Source: Canna indica (lineage: Eukaryota; Streptophyta; Magnoliopsida; Zingiberales; Cannaceae). Taken from it: a stretch of 64,000 nt of DNA. The position numbers and the translations under genes are program-made. Of the stretch, positions 1 to 9,933 are shown in pieces (within the stretch, counting starts at the first letter, position 1; every line of letters begins with the position of its first letter). Where the stretch lies: NCBI GenBank assembly GCA_034359265.1, contig CP136897.1:36753501-36817500 (forward strand), read 5' to 3'. Under the pieces are notes generated by a model. The model saw only the letters and a list, made by a program, of their open reading frames with translations. It was not told the DNA's origin and searched no databases.

Positions 1-60
1 GACCCCCGAACTCTCCCTCAGACGCTCGCCCTTATTAGCCGACGATCAGAAGCGCATATC

Positions 61-179
61 GGGTGCGATTATACCAGCACTAACGCAACGGATCCCATTA
101 GAACTCTGAAGTTAAGCGTGCTTGGGCGAGAGTAGTACTAGGATGGGTGACCCCTTGGGAAGTCCTCGTCTTGCACCTT
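61..179 (+). rRNA. 5S: 5S rRNA #1
   Basis: Full length. Variants C10T, C28A, C39T, C47T, T95 and G110C. C at -1; bases 1-60 hold its upstream spacer and TTATTA motif. Boxes A and C are intact. Confidence 0.95.
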
Positions 180-545
180 TTTTTTAACTACCTATTTGAT
201 TGCACGACGAGATCATTTTTTTTACTGATCTTTCTAACCAAAAGTTAAGGACGGACGACGTCGTCGCCATAAATCTTGGTTGTCGATCGCCCGCGCGGGG
301 CCCGCCGCAACTTCTACGGCCGGCTCGATCGACCAACCAACCCGAAAAATTAAAATTTGTAAATAAATAAGAAAAATAACGTTTCAATTATTATTTTTCG
401 TTTAAAACGGGCGTAACTCCGTGCATTATTGTCCGATTTCAGCTTTTCACGTGGCGCTGAAAGGCGCGCAAAGAGACGAAGAAAATGACCCCGAGCTATC
501 CCTCGGACGCTCACCCTTATTAGCCGACGATCAGAAGTGCATGAC

Positions 546-664
546 GGGTGCGATCATACCACCACTAACGCACCGGATCCCATCAGAACTCCGAAGTTAA
601 GCGTGTTTGGGCGAGAGTAGTACTAGGATGGGTGACCCCGTGGGAAGTTCTCGTGTTGCACCTT
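546..664 (+). rRNA. 5S: 5S rRNA #2
   Basis: Full length. Variants G17C, C61T, C95G, C104T. The T run is broken (TTTTCTTTTT). Identical in the RNA to #13 at 4857, so the two share a recent origin. Confidence 0.95.
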
Positions 665-1021
665 TTCTTTTTACTACCTATTTGATTGCACGACGAGATC
701 ATTTTTTTTACTAATCTTTCTAACCAAACGTTAAGGACGGACGACGTCGTCGCCATAAAATTTGGCTGTCGATCGCCCGCCGCAACCTCTTCGGCCGGCT
801 CGATCGACCAACCGACCCGAAAAATTAAAATTTATAAATAAATAAGAAAAATAACATTTCAATTATTATTTTTCGTTTAAAACGGGCGTAACTCCGTGCA
901 TTATTGTCCGATTTCAGCTTTTCACGTGGCACTGAAAGGCGTGCAAAGAGACGAAGAAAATGACCCCCGAACTCTCCCTCAGACGCTCGCCCTTATTAGC
1001 CGACGATCAGAAGTGCATATC

Positions 1022-1140
1022 GGGTGCGATTATACCAGCACTAACGCAACGGATCCCATCAGAACTCTGAAGTTAAGCGTGCTTGGGCGAGAGTAGTACT
1101 AGGATTGGTGACCCCTTGGGAAGTCCTCGTGTTGCACCTT
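1022..1140 (+). rRNA. 5S: 5S rRNA #3
   Basis: Full length. Variants C10T, C28A, C47T, G85T (box C reads GGATTGG), T95. Its spacer is cut short after about 198 bp by the truncated copy #4. Confidence 0.94.
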
Positions 1141-1337
1141 TTTTTTAACTACCTATTTGATTGCACGACGAGATCATTTTTTTTACTGATCTTTCTAACC
1201 AAAAGTTAAGGACGGACGACGTCGTCGCCATAAATCTTGGCTGTCGATCGCCCGCGCGGGGCCCGCCGCAACTTCTACGGCCGGCTCGATCGACCAACCA
1301 ACCCGAAAAATTAAAATTTGTAAATAAATAAGAAAAA

Positions 1338-1436
1338 TAACGCAACGGATCCCATCAGAACTCTGAAGTTAAGCGTGCTTGGGCGAGAGTAGTACTAGGA
1401 TGGGTGACCCCTTGGGAAGTCCTCGTGTTGCACCTT
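1338..1436 (+). pseudogene. 5S: 5S #4, 5'-truncated (positions 21-119)
   Basis: The first 20 nt are gone. The preceding spacer AAATAACG joins directly to 5S at TAACG, a 5-bp homology present in both parents. Keeps C28A and C47T of #3. Has boxes A and C and a terminator but no proper start. Confidence 0.93.
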
Positions 1437-1802
1437 TTTTTTAACTACCTATTTGATTGCACGACGAGATCATTTTTTTTACTGATCTTTCTAACCAAAA
1501 GTTAAGGACGGACGACGTCGTCGCCATAAATCTTGGCTGTCTATCGCCCGCGCGGGGCCCGCCGCAACTTCTACGGCCGGCTCGATCGACCAACCAACCC
1601 GAAAAATTAAAATTTGTAAATAAATAAGAAAAATAACGTTTCAATTATTATTTTTCGTTTAAAACGGGCGTAACTCCGTGCATTATTGTCCGATTTCAGC
1701 TTTTCACGTGGCGCTGAAAGGCGCGCAAAGAGACGAAGAAAATGCCCCCGAACTCTCCCTCAGACGCTCACCCTTATTAGCCGACGATCAGAAGTGCATA
1801 TC

Positions 1803-1921
1803 GGGTGTGATAATACCAGCACTAACGCACCGGATCCCATCAGAACTCCGAAGTTAAGGGTGCTTGGGCGAGAGTAGTACTTGGATGGGTGACCCCTTGG
1901 GAAGTCCTCGCGTTGCACCTT
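1803..1921 (+). rRNA. 5S: 5S rRNA #5
   Basis: Full length. Variants C6T, C10A, C57G, A80T, T95, T109C. First half of a 319-bp short unit that recurs at 5343 and 6488. Confidence 0.94.
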
Positions 1922-2121
1922 TTTTTTTACTACCTATTTGATTCCACGACTAGAACATTTTTTTTACCAATCTTTCTAACCAAACGTTAAGGACGGACGA
2001 CGTCGTCGTCATAAATCTTGGCTGTCGATCGCCTGCGCTAGGCCGGCCGCAACCTCTACTGCCGGCTCGATCGACCAACCGTCTCGAAAAATTAAAATTT
2101 GTAAAAAAATAAGAAAAATAA
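1803..2121 (+). repeat. 319-bp short unit, copy 1
   Basis: A full 5S gene plus a 200-bp spacer that breaks at AATAACAT into a 5S lacking nt 1-9. Also at 5343-5661 and 6488-6806, with the same breakpoint and a GTAAAAAAATAAG marker. Confidence 0.9.
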
Positions 2122-2231
2122 CATACCAGCACTAACGCAACGGATCCCATCAGAACTCCGAAGTTAAGCGTGCTTGGGCGAGAGTAGTACTAGGATGGGT
2201 GACCCCCTGGGAAGTCCTCGTGTTGTACCTT
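2122..2231 (+). pseudogene. 5S: 5S #6, 5'-truncated (positions 10-119)
   Basis: Lacks the first 9 nt. The spacer AAAAATAACAT runs straight into 5S ATACCAGC, sharing CAT. The same junction occurs at 5662 and 6807. Variants C28A, C114T. No TTATTA motif upstream. Confidence 0.93.
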
Positions 2232-2544
2232 TTTTTTTTTACTACCTATTTGATTTCACGGCGAGATCATTTTTTTTACCAATCTTTCTAACCAAACGTT
2301 AAGGACGGACGACGTCGTTGCCATAAATCTTGGCTGTCGATCGCCCGCGCGGGGCCCGCCGCAACCTCTACGGCCGGCTCGATCGACCAACTAACCCGAA
2401 AAATTAAAATTTGTAAATAAATAAGAAAAATAACATTTCAATTATTATTTTTCGTTTAAAACGGGCGTAACTCCGTGCATTATTGTCCGATTTCAGCTTT
2501 TCACGTGGCGCTAAAAGGCGCGCGAAGAGACGAAGAAAATGACC

Positions 2545-2560
2545 CCGAGCTATCCCTCGG
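2545..2560. promoter_or_regulatory. Upstream inverted repeat CCGAG-N6-CTCGG (representative)
   Basis: A 5-bp inverted repeat lies at -55 to -40 of the gene at 2600. Many units carry it; another class reads CGAACTCTCCCTCGG and loses the symmetry. No function is known to me; it is listed because it separates two upstream classes. Confidence 0.4.
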
Positions 2561-2599
2561 ACGCTCACGCTTATTAGCCGACGATCAGAAGTGCATGAC

Positions 2600-2718
2600 G
2601 GGTGCGATCATATCAGCACTAACGCACCGGATCCCATCAAAACTCTGAAGTTAAGCGTGCTTGGGCGAGAGTAGTACTAGGATGGTTGAACCCCTGGGAA
2701 GTCCTCGTGTTGCACCTT
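2600..2718 (+). rRNA. 5S: 5S rRNA #7
   Basis: Full length but with a damaged box C (GGATGGTTGAACC: G87T, C91A). Also C14T, G41A, C47T. Likely weak or silent. Confidence 0.94.
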
Positions 2719-3084
2719 TTTTTTTACTACCTATTTGATTGCACGACGAGATCATTTTTTTTACCAATCTTTCTAACCAAACGTTAAGGACGGACGACGT
2801 CGTCGACATAAAATTTGACTGTCGATCGCCCGCGCGGGGCCCGCCGCAACCTCTACGGCCGTCTCGATCGACCAACCGACCCGAAAAATTAAAATTTGTA
2901 AATAAATAAGAAAAATAACATTTCAATTATTATTTTTCGTTTAAAACGGGCGTAACTCCGTGCATTATTGTCCGATTTCAGCTTTTCACGTGGCGCTAAA
3001 AGGCGCGCGAAGAGACGAAGAAAATGACCCCGAGCTATCCCTCGGACGCTCACCCTTATTAGCCGACGATCAGAAGTGCATAAC

Positions 3085-3203
3085 TGTTGCGATTATACCA
3101 GCACTAACGCATCAGATCCCATCAGAACTCCGAAGTTAAGTGTGCTTGGGCGTGAGTAGTACTAGGATGGGTGACCCCCTGGGAAGTCCTCATGTTGCAC
3201 CTT
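3085..3203 (+). rRNA. 5S: 5S rRNA #8
   Basis: Full length with an altered 5' end (TGTTGCG: G1T, G3T). Also C10T, C28T, G30A, C57T, A69T, G108A. G1 and G3 pair in helix I, so the terminal stem is weakened. Confidence 0.93.
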
Positions 3204-3570
3204 TTTTGTTTACTACCTATTTGATTGCACGACGAGATCATTTTTTTTACCAATCTTTCTAACCAAACGTTAAGGACGAACGACGTCGTCGACATAAAAT
3301 TTGGCTGTCGATCGCCCGCGCGGGGCCCGCCGCAACCTCTACGGCCGGCTCGATCGACCAACCGACCCGAAAATTTAAAATTTGTAAATAAATAAGAAAA
3401 ATAACATTTCAATTATTATTTTTCGTTTAAAACGGGCGTAACTCCGTGCATTATTGTCCGATTTCAGCTTTTCACGTGGCGCTAAAAGGCGCGCGAAGAG
3501 ACGAAGAAAATGACCCCGAGCTGTCCCTCGGACGCTCACCCTTATTAGCCGACGATCAGAAGTGCATGAC

Positions 3571-3586
3571 GGGTGCGATCATACCA
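3571..3586 (+). pseudogene. 5S: 5S #9, 5' fragment (positions 1-16)
   Basis: Only GGGTGCGATCATACCA remains before the sequence jumps to the distal spacer (AAAACGGGCG). The rest of the gene and about 250 bp of spacer are missing. The same junction recurs at 4215. Confidence 0.88.
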
Positions 3587-3728
3587 AAAACGGGCGTAAC
3601 TCCGTGCATTATTGTCCGATTTCAGCTTTTCACGTGGCGCTAAAAGGCGCGCGAAGAGACGAAGAAAATGACCCCGAGCTATCCCTCGGACGCTCACCCT
3701 TATTAGCCGACGATGAGAAGTGCATAAC

Positions 3729-3847
3729 GGTTGCGATCATACCAGCACTAACGCATCAGATCCCATCAGAACTCCGAAGTTAAGTGTGCTTGGGCGAGAG
3801 TAGTACTAGGATGGGTGACCCCCTGGGAAGTCCTCGTGTTGCACCTT
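3729..3847 (+). rRNA. 5S: 5S rRNA #10
   Basis: Full length. Variants G3T, C28T, G30A, C57T, related to #8. Boxes intact apart from C57T in box A. Confidence 0.95.
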
Positions 3848-4214
3848 TTTTTTTTACTACCTATTTGATTGCACGACGAGATCATTTTTTTTACCAATCT
3901 TTCTAACCAAACGTTAAGGACGAACGACGTCGTCGACATAAAATTTGGCTGTCGATCGCCCGCGCGGGGCCCGCCGCAACCTCTACGGCCGGCTCGATCG
4001 ACCAACCGACCCGAAAAATTAAAATTTGTAAATAAATAAGAAAAATAACATTTCAATTATTATTTTTCGTTTAAAACGGGCGTAACTCCGTGCATTATTG
4101 TTCGATTTCAGCTTTTCACGTGGCGCTAAAAGGCGCGCGAAGAGACAAAGAAAATGACCCCGAGCTATCCCTCAGACGCTCACCCTTATTAGCCGACGAT
4201 CAGAAGTGCATGAC

Positions 4215-4230
4215 GGGTGCGATCATACCA
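4215..4230 (+). pseudogene. 5S: 5S #11, 5' fragment (positions 1-16)
   Basis: Same fragment and junction as #9, 644 bp downstream, so the rearranged unit was copied together with its neighbour. Confidence 0.88.
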
Positions 4231-4372
4231 AAAACGGGCGTAACTCCGTGCATTATTGTCCGATTTCCGCTTTTCACGTGGCGCTGAAAGGCGCGCGAAG
4301 AGACGAAGAAAATGACCCCGAGCTGTCCCTCGGACGCTCACCCTTATTAGCCGACGATCAGAACTGCATGAT

Positions 4373-4490
4373 GGGTGTGATCATACCAGAACTAATGCAC
4401 TGGATCCCATCAGAACTCCGAAGTTAAGCGTGCTTGGGCGAGAGTCGTACTAGGATGGGTGACCCCCTGGAAGTCCTCGTGTTGCACTTG
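4373..4490 (+). rRNA. 5S: 5S rRNA #12
   Basis: Full length apart from a 1-nt deletion in G97-99. Variants C6T, C18A, C24T, C29T, A74C, C117T. T instead of C at -1. First T run reads CTTGTTTTTTT. Confidence 0.93.
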
Positions 4491-4856
4491 TTTTTTTACT
4501 ACCTATTTGATTGCACGACGAGATCATTTTTTTTACCAATCTTTCTAACCAAACGTTAAGGACGGACGACGTCGTCGCCATAAATCTTGGCTGTCGATCG
4601 CCCCCGCGGGGCCCGCCGCATCCTCTACGGCCGGCTCGATCGACCAACCGACACAAAAAATTAAAAATTGAAAATAAATAAGAAAAATAACATTTCAATT
4701 ATTATTTTTCGTTTAAAACGGGCGTAACTCCGTGCATTATTGTCCGATTTCAGCTTTTCACGTTGCGTTGAAAGGCGCGTGAAGAGACGAAGAAAATGAC
4801 CCAGAGCTGTCCCTCGGACGCTCACCCTTATTAGCCGACGATCAGAAGTGCATGAC

Positions 4857-4975
4857 GGGTGCGATCATACCACCACTAACGCACCGGATCCCATCAGAAC
4901 TCCGAAGTTAAGCGTGTTTGGGCGAGAGTAGTACTAGGATGGGTGACCCCGTGGGAAGTTCTCGTGTTGCACCTT
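4857..4975 (+). rRNA. 5S: 5S rRNA #13
   Basis: Full length; same variants as #2 (G17C, C61T, C95G, C104T), 4,311 bp away, but with an unbroken T run. Confidence 0.95.
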
Positions 4976-5342
4976 TTTTTTTTACTACCTATTTGATTGC
5001 ACGACGAGATCATTTTTTTTACCAATCTTTCTAACCAAACGTTAAGGACGGACGACGTCGTCGACATAAGATTTGGCTGTCGATCGCCCGCGCGGGGCCC
5101 GCCGCAACCTCTACGGCCGGCTCGATCGACCAACCAACGCGAAAAACTAAAATTTGTAAATAAATAAGAAAAATAACGTTTTAATTATTATTTTTCGTTT
5201 AAAACGGGCGTAACTCCGTGCATTATTGTCCGATTTCAGCTTTTCACGTGGCGCTGAAAGGGGCGCAAAGTGACGAAGAAAATGCACCCGAACTCTCCCT
5301 CGGACGCTCACCCTTATTAGCCGACGATCAGAAGTGCATATC

Positions 5343-5461
5343 GGGTGTGATAATACCAGCACTAACACACTGGATCCCATCAGAACTCCGAAGTTAAGGG
5401 TGCTTGGGCGAGAGTAGTACTTGGATGGGTGACCCCTTGGGAAGTCCTCGCGTTGCACCTT
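5343..5461 (+). rRNA. 5S: 5S rRNA #14
   Basis: Full length. Variants C6T, C10A, G25A, C29T, C57G, A80T, T95, T109C. Sister of #5, 3,540 bp downstream. Confidence 0.94.
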
Positions 5462-5661
5462 TTTTTTTTCTACCTATTTGATTGCACGACGAGATCATTT
5501 TTTTTACCAATCTTTCTAACCAAACGTTAAGGACGGACGACGTCGTCGTCATAAATCTTGGCTGTCGATCGCCTGCGCTAGGCCGGCCGCAACCTCTACG
5601 GCCGGCTCGATCGACCAACCGACCTGAAAAATTAAAATTTGTAAAAAAATAAGAAAAATAA
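5343..5661 (+). repeat. 319-bp short unit, copy 2
   Basis: Same length, marker and junction as 1803-2121. Confidence 0.9.
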
Positions 5662-5770
5662 CATACCAGCACTAACGCACCGGATCCCATCAGAACTCTG
5701 AAGTTAAGCGTGCTTGGGCGAGAGTAGTACTAGGATGGGTGACCCCCTGGAAGTCCTCGTGTTGTACATT
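5662..5770 (+). pseudogene. 5S: 5S #15, 5'-truncated (positions 10-119)
   Basis: Same AACAT/ATACC junction as #6. Variants C47T, C114T, C117A and a 1-nt deletion in G97-99. Confidence 0.93.
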
Positions 5771-6137
5771 TTTTTTTTACTACCTATTTGATTTCACGAC
5801 GAGTTCATTTTTTTTACCAATCTTTCTAACGAAACATAAAGGACGGACGACGTCGTCGCCGTAAATCTTGGCTGTCGATCGCCCGCGCGGGGCCCGCCGC
5901 AACCTCTACGGCCGGCTCGATCGACCAACTAACCCGAAAAATTAAAATTTGTAAATAAATAAGAAAAATAACATTTCAGTTATTATTTTTCGTTTAAAAC
6001 GGGCGTAACTCCGTGCATTATTGTCCGATTTCAGCTTTTCACGTGGCGCTGAAAGGCGCGCGAAGAGACGAAGAAAATGACCCCGAGCTGTCCCTCGGAC
6101 GCTCACCCATATTAGCCGACGATCAGAAGTGCATGAA

Positions 6138-6256
6138 GGGTGCGATCATACCAGCACTAACGCACCGGATCCCATAAGAACTTCGAAGTTAAGCGTGCTT
6201 GCGCGAGAGTAGTACTAGGATGGGTGACCCCTTGGGAAGTCCTCGTGTTGCACCTT
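6138..6256 (+). rRNA. 5S: 5S rRNA #16
   Basis: Full length. Variants C39A, C46T, G65C, T95; A at -1. Starts a 207-bp short unit ending at #17. Confidence 0.94.
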
Positions 6257-6344
6257 TTTTTTTTCTACGTATTTGATTGCACGACGACATCATTTTTTTT
6301 ACCAATCTTTATAACCAAACATTAAGGACGGATGACGTCGTCGC
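6138..6344 (+). repeat. 207-bp short unit, copy 1
   Basis: A 5S gene followed by only 88 bp of spacer, broken at GTCGCCATA into 5S position 10. Also at 9251-9457 and 11380-11586, and as a remnant ending at 7868. Confidence 0.9.
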
Positions 6345-6395
6345 CATACTAGCACTAACGCACCAGATCCCATCAGAACTCAGAAGTTAAGCGTG
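6345..6395 (+). pseudogene. 5S: 5S #17, internal fragment (positions 10-60)
   Basis: Cut at both ends. The left side is the CGCCATA/ATACTAGC junction shared with 7869, 9458 and 11587. The right side leaves 5S at GCGTG and enters spacer GTGGCGCTGAAAGG, sharing GTG. Two successive deletions are the simplest reading. Box C and terminator are lost. Confidence 0.9.
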
Positions 6396-6487
6396 GCGCT
6401 GAAAGGCGCGCAAAGAGACGAAGAAAATGCCCCCGAACTCTCCCTCGGACGCTCACCCTTATTAGCCGACGATCAGAAGTGCATATC

Positions 6488-6606
6488 GGGTATGATAATA
6501 CGAGCACTAACGCACTGGATCCCATCAAAACTCCGAAGTTAAGGGTGCTTGGGCGAGAGTAGTACTTGGATGGGTGACCCCTTGGGAAGTCCTCGCGTTG
6601 CACCTT
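6488..6606 (+). rRNA. 5S: 5S rRNA #18
   Basis: Full length. Variants G5A, C6T, C10A, C15G, C29T, G41A, C57G, A80T, T95, T109C. Third member of the #5/#14 family. Confidence 0.93.
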
Positions 6607-6806
6607 TTTTTTTACTACCTATTTAATTGCACGACGAGATCATTTTTTTTACCAATCTTTCTAACCAAACGTTAAGGACGGACGACGTCGTCGTCATAAA
6701 TCTTGGCTGTCGATCGCTTGCGCTAGGCCCGCCGCAACCTCTACGGCCGGCTCGATCGACCAACCGACCCGAAAAATTAAAATTTGTAAAAAAATAAGAA
6801 AAATAA
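6488..6806 (+). repeat. 319-bp short unit, copy 3
   Basis: Same length, marker and junction as 1803-2121. Confidence 0.9.
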
Positions 6807-6916
6807 CATACCAGCACTAACGCACCGGATCCCATCAGAACTTTGAAGTTAAGCGTGCTTGGGCGAGAGTACTACTAGGATGGGTGACCCCCTGGGAAGT
6901 CCTCATGTTGTACCTT
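6807..6916 (+). pseudogene. 5S: 5S #19, 5'-truncated (positions 10-119)
   Basis: Same junction as #6 and #15. Variants C46T, C47T, G75C, G108A, C114T. Confidence 0.93.
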
Positions 6917-7284
6917 TTTTTTTTTACTACCTATTTGATTTCACGACGAGTTCATTTTTTTTACCAATCTTTCTAACGAAACGTTAAGGACGGACGACGT
7001 CGTCGCCATAAATCTTGGCTGTCGATCGCCCGCGCGGGGCCCGCCGCAACCTCTACGGCCGGCTCGATCGACCAACTAACCCGAAAAATTAAAATTTGTA
7101 AATAAATAAGAAAAATAACATTTCAGTTATTATTTTTCGTTTAAAACGGGCGTAACTCCGTGCAATATTGTCCGATTTCAGCTTTTCACGTGGCGCTAAA
7201 AGGCGCGCGAAGAGACGAAGAAAATGACCCCGAGCTGTCCCTCGGTCGCTCACCCTTATTAGCCGACGATCAGAAATGCATGAT

Positions 7285-7403
7285 GGGTGCGATCATACCA
7301 GCACTAACGCACCGGATTCCATCAGAACTCCGAAATTAAGCGTGCTTGGGCGAGAGTAGTACTAGGATGGGTGACCCCCTGGGAAGTCCTCGTGTTGCAC
7401 TTG
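7285..7403 (+). rRNA. 5S: 5S rRNA #20
   Basis: Full length. Variants C34T, G51A, C117T; T at -1. Terminator begins CTTGTTTTTTT. Confidence 0.95.
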
Positions 7404-7768
7404 TTTTTTTACTACCTATTTGATTGCACAACGAGATCATTTTTTTTACCAATCTTTCTAACAAAACGTTAAGGATGGACGATGTCGTCGCCATAAAATT
7501 TGGCTGTCGATCGCCCGCGCGGGGCCCGCCGCAACCTCTACGGCCGGCTCGATCGACCAACTAACCCGAAAAATTAAAATTTGTAAATAAATAAGAAAAA
7601 TAACATTTTAGTTATTATTTTTCGTTTAAAACGGGCGTAACTCCGTGCATTATTGTCTGACTTTAGCTTTTCACGTAGCGCTAAAAGGCGCGCGAAGAGA
7701 CGAAGAAAATGACCCCGAGCTATCCCTCGGACGCTCACCCTTATTAGCCGAAGATCAGAAGCGCACCA

Positions 7769-7781
7769 CGTGTTGCACCTT
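7769..7781 (+). pseudogene. 5S: 5S #21, 3' fragment (positions 107-119)
   Basis: The upstream spacer joins straight to CGTGTTGCACC and the T run, so the whole internal promoter is missing. It begins the remnant of a 207-bp short unit that ends at #22. Confidence 0.85.
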
Positions 7782-7868
7782 TTTTTTTACTACGTATTTG
7801 ATTGCACGACGAGATCATTTTTTTATCAATCTTTCTAACCAAACATTAAGGACGGAAGACGTCGTCGC

Positions 7869-7978
7869 CATACTAGCACTAACGCACCGGATCCCATCAG
7901 AACTCCGAAGTTAAGCATGCTTGGGCGAGAGTAGTACTAGGATGGGTGACCCCCTGGGAAGTCCTCGTGTTGCACCTT
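7869..7978 (+). pseudogene. 5S: 5S #22, 5'-truncated (positions 10-119)
   Basis: CGCCATA/ATACTAGC junction (shared CATA) removes the first 9 nt and most of the spacer before it. Variants C15T, G58A. Boxes and terminator remain. Confidence 0.93.
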
Positions 7979-8345
7979 TTTTTTTACTACCTATTTGATT
8001 TCACGACGAGTTCATTTTTTTTACCAATCTTTCTAATGAAACGTTAAGGACGGACGACTTCGTCGCCATAAATCTTGGCTGTCGATCGCCCGCGCGTGGG
8101 CCCGCCGCAACCTCTACGGCCGGCTCGATCGACCAACTAACCCGAAAAATTAAAATTTGTAAATAAATAAGAAAAATAACATTTCAGTTATTATTTTTCG
8201 TTTAAAACGGGCGTAACTCCGTGCATTATTGTCCGATTTCAGCTTTTCACGTGGCGCTGAAAGGCGCGGGAAGAGACGAAGAAAATGACCCCGAGCTGTC
8301 CCTCGGTCGCTCACCCTTATTAGCCGACGATCAGAAGTGCATGAC

Positions 8346-8464
8346 GGGTGGAATCATAACAGCAGTAACGCACCGGATCCCATCAGAACTCCGAAGTTAA
8401 GCGTGCTTGGGCAAGAGTACTACTAGGATGGGTGACCCCCAGGGAAGTACTTGTGTTGCACTTG
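8346..8464 (+). rRNA. 5S: 5S rRNA #23, divergent
   Basis: Full length with many changes: C6G, G7A, C14A, C20G, G68A, G75C, T96A, C104A, C107T, C117T. Helix I and the intermediate element are affected. Probably a pseudogene. Confidence 0.92.
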
Positions 8465-8830
8465 TTTTTTCACTACCTATTTGATTGCACAACGAGATCA
8501 TTTTTTTTACCAATCTTTATAACGAAACGTTAAGGACGGACGATGTCGTCGCCATAAAATTTGGCTGTCGATCGCCCGCGCGGGGCCCGCCGCAACCTCT
8601 ACGGCCGGCTCGATCGACCAACTATCCCGAAAAATTAAAATTTATAAATAAATAAGAAAAATAACATTTTAGTTATTATTTTTCGTTTAAAACGGGCGTA
8701 ACTCCGTGCATTATTGTCTGATTTCAGCTTTTCACGTAGCGCTAAAAGGCGCGCGAAGAGACGAAGAAAATGACCCCGAGCTATCCCTCGGACGCTCACC
8801 CTTATTAGCCGAAGATTAGAAGTGCACGAC

Positions 8831-8908
8831 GGGTGCGATCATACCAGCACTAACGCACAGGATCCCATCAGAACTCCGAAGTTAAGCGTGCTTGGGAGAG
8901 AGTAGTAC
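8831..8908 (+). pseudogene. 5S: 5S #24, 3'-truncated (positions 1-78)
   Basis: Stops at AGTAGTAC and continues in spacer (ACGACGACATC). Box C and the first T run are lost; the second spacer T run remains. Variants C29A, C67A. Confidence 0.93.
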
Positions 8909-9250
8909 ACGACGACATCATTTTTTTTACCAATCTTTCTAACCAAACGTTAAGGACGGACGACGTCATCGCCATAAAGTTTGGTTGTCGTTCGCCCGCG
9001 CGGGGCCCGTCGCAACCTCTACGGCCGGCTCGATCGACCAACCGACCCGAAAAATTAAAATTTGTAAATAAATAAGAAAAATAACATTTCAATTATTATT
9101 TTTCGTTTAAAACGGGCGTAACTCCGTGCATTATTGTCCGATTTCAGCTTTTCACGTGGCGCTGAAAGGCGCGCGAAGAGATGAAGAAAACGACCCCGAG
9201 CTGTCCCTCGGATGCAAAACCTTATTAGCCGACGATCAGAAGTGCATGAC

Positions 9251-9369
9251 GGGTTCGATCATACCAGTACTAACGCACCGGATCCCTTCAGAACTCCGAA
9301 GTTAAGCGTGCTTGGGAGAGAGTTGTACTAGGATGGGTGACCGCCTGGAAAGTCCTCGTATTGCACCTT
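9251..9369 (+). rRNA. 5S: 5S rRNA #25, divergent
   Basis: Full length. Variants G5T, C18T, A37T, C67A, A74T, C93G, G99A, G110A. Shares C67A with #24. Confidence 0.92.
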
Positions 9370-9457
9370 TTTTTTTACTACCTATTTGATTGCACGACGA
9401 CATCATTTTTTTTACCAATCTTTCTAACCAAACATTAAGGACGCATGACGTTGTCGC
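9251..9457 (+). repeat. 207-bp short unit, copy 3
   Basis: Same junction as 6138-6344. Spacer has GCATGACGTTGTC. Confidence 0.9.
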
Positions 9458-9567
9458 CATACTAGCACTAACGCACCGGATCCCATCAGAACTCCGAAGT
9501 TAAGCGTGCTTGGGCGTGAGTAGTACTAGGATGGGTGACCCCCTGGGAAGTCCTCGTGTTGCACCTT
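9458..9567 (+). pseudogene. 5S: 5S #26, 5'-truncated (positions 10-119)
   Basis: CGCCATA/ATACTAGC junction, 207 bp after the start of #25. Variants C15T, A69T. The spacer before it carries the rare GCATGACGTTGTC sequence also seen before #31. Confidence 0.93.
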
Positions 9568-9933
9568 TTTTTTTACTACCTACTTGATTGCACGACGAGA
9601 TCATTTTTTTTACCAATCTTTCTAACCAAACGTTAAGTACGGACGACATCGTCGCCATAAAATTTGGCTGTCGATCGCCCGCGCGGGGCCCGCCGCAACC
9701 TTTACGGCCGGCTCGATCGACCAACCGACCCGAAAAATTAAAATTAGTAAATAAATAAGAAAAATAACATTTCAATTATTATTTTTCGTTTAAAACGGGC
9801 GTAACTCCGTGCATTATTGTCCGATTTCAGCTTTTCACGTGGCGCTAAAAGGCGCGCGAAGAGACGAAGAAAATGACCCCGAGCTATCCCTCGGACGCTC
9901 ACCCTTATTAGCCGACGATCAGAAGTGCATGAC

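Larger units (their letters stand above)
3571..4214 (+). repeat. 644-bp compound unit, copy 1
   Basis: A 16-nt 5S fragment with about 142 bp of distal spacer, then a full unit. Followed directly by a second copy at 4215-4856. Confidence 0.85.
4215..4856 (+). repeat. 644-bp compound unit, copy 2
   Basis: Repeats the 3571 fragment junction; the full unit inside (4373) is of a different 5S type and 2 bp shorter. Confidence 0.85.

Noticed and set aside
2651..2926. Minus-strand reading frame of about 91 codons starting MKCYFSYLF, repeated in most units
   Set aside because: It runs antisense through the spacer and into the 5S gene. It recurs only because the units are tandem copies, it is broken by indels in many units, and it has low-complexity, unlike any protein family I recognise.
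3446..3643. Plus-strand frames of 60-100 codons starting MHYCPISAF in the spacer
   Set aside because: They overlap the next 5S gene and its promoter, vary in frame with single-base indels, and show no domain. Not coding.
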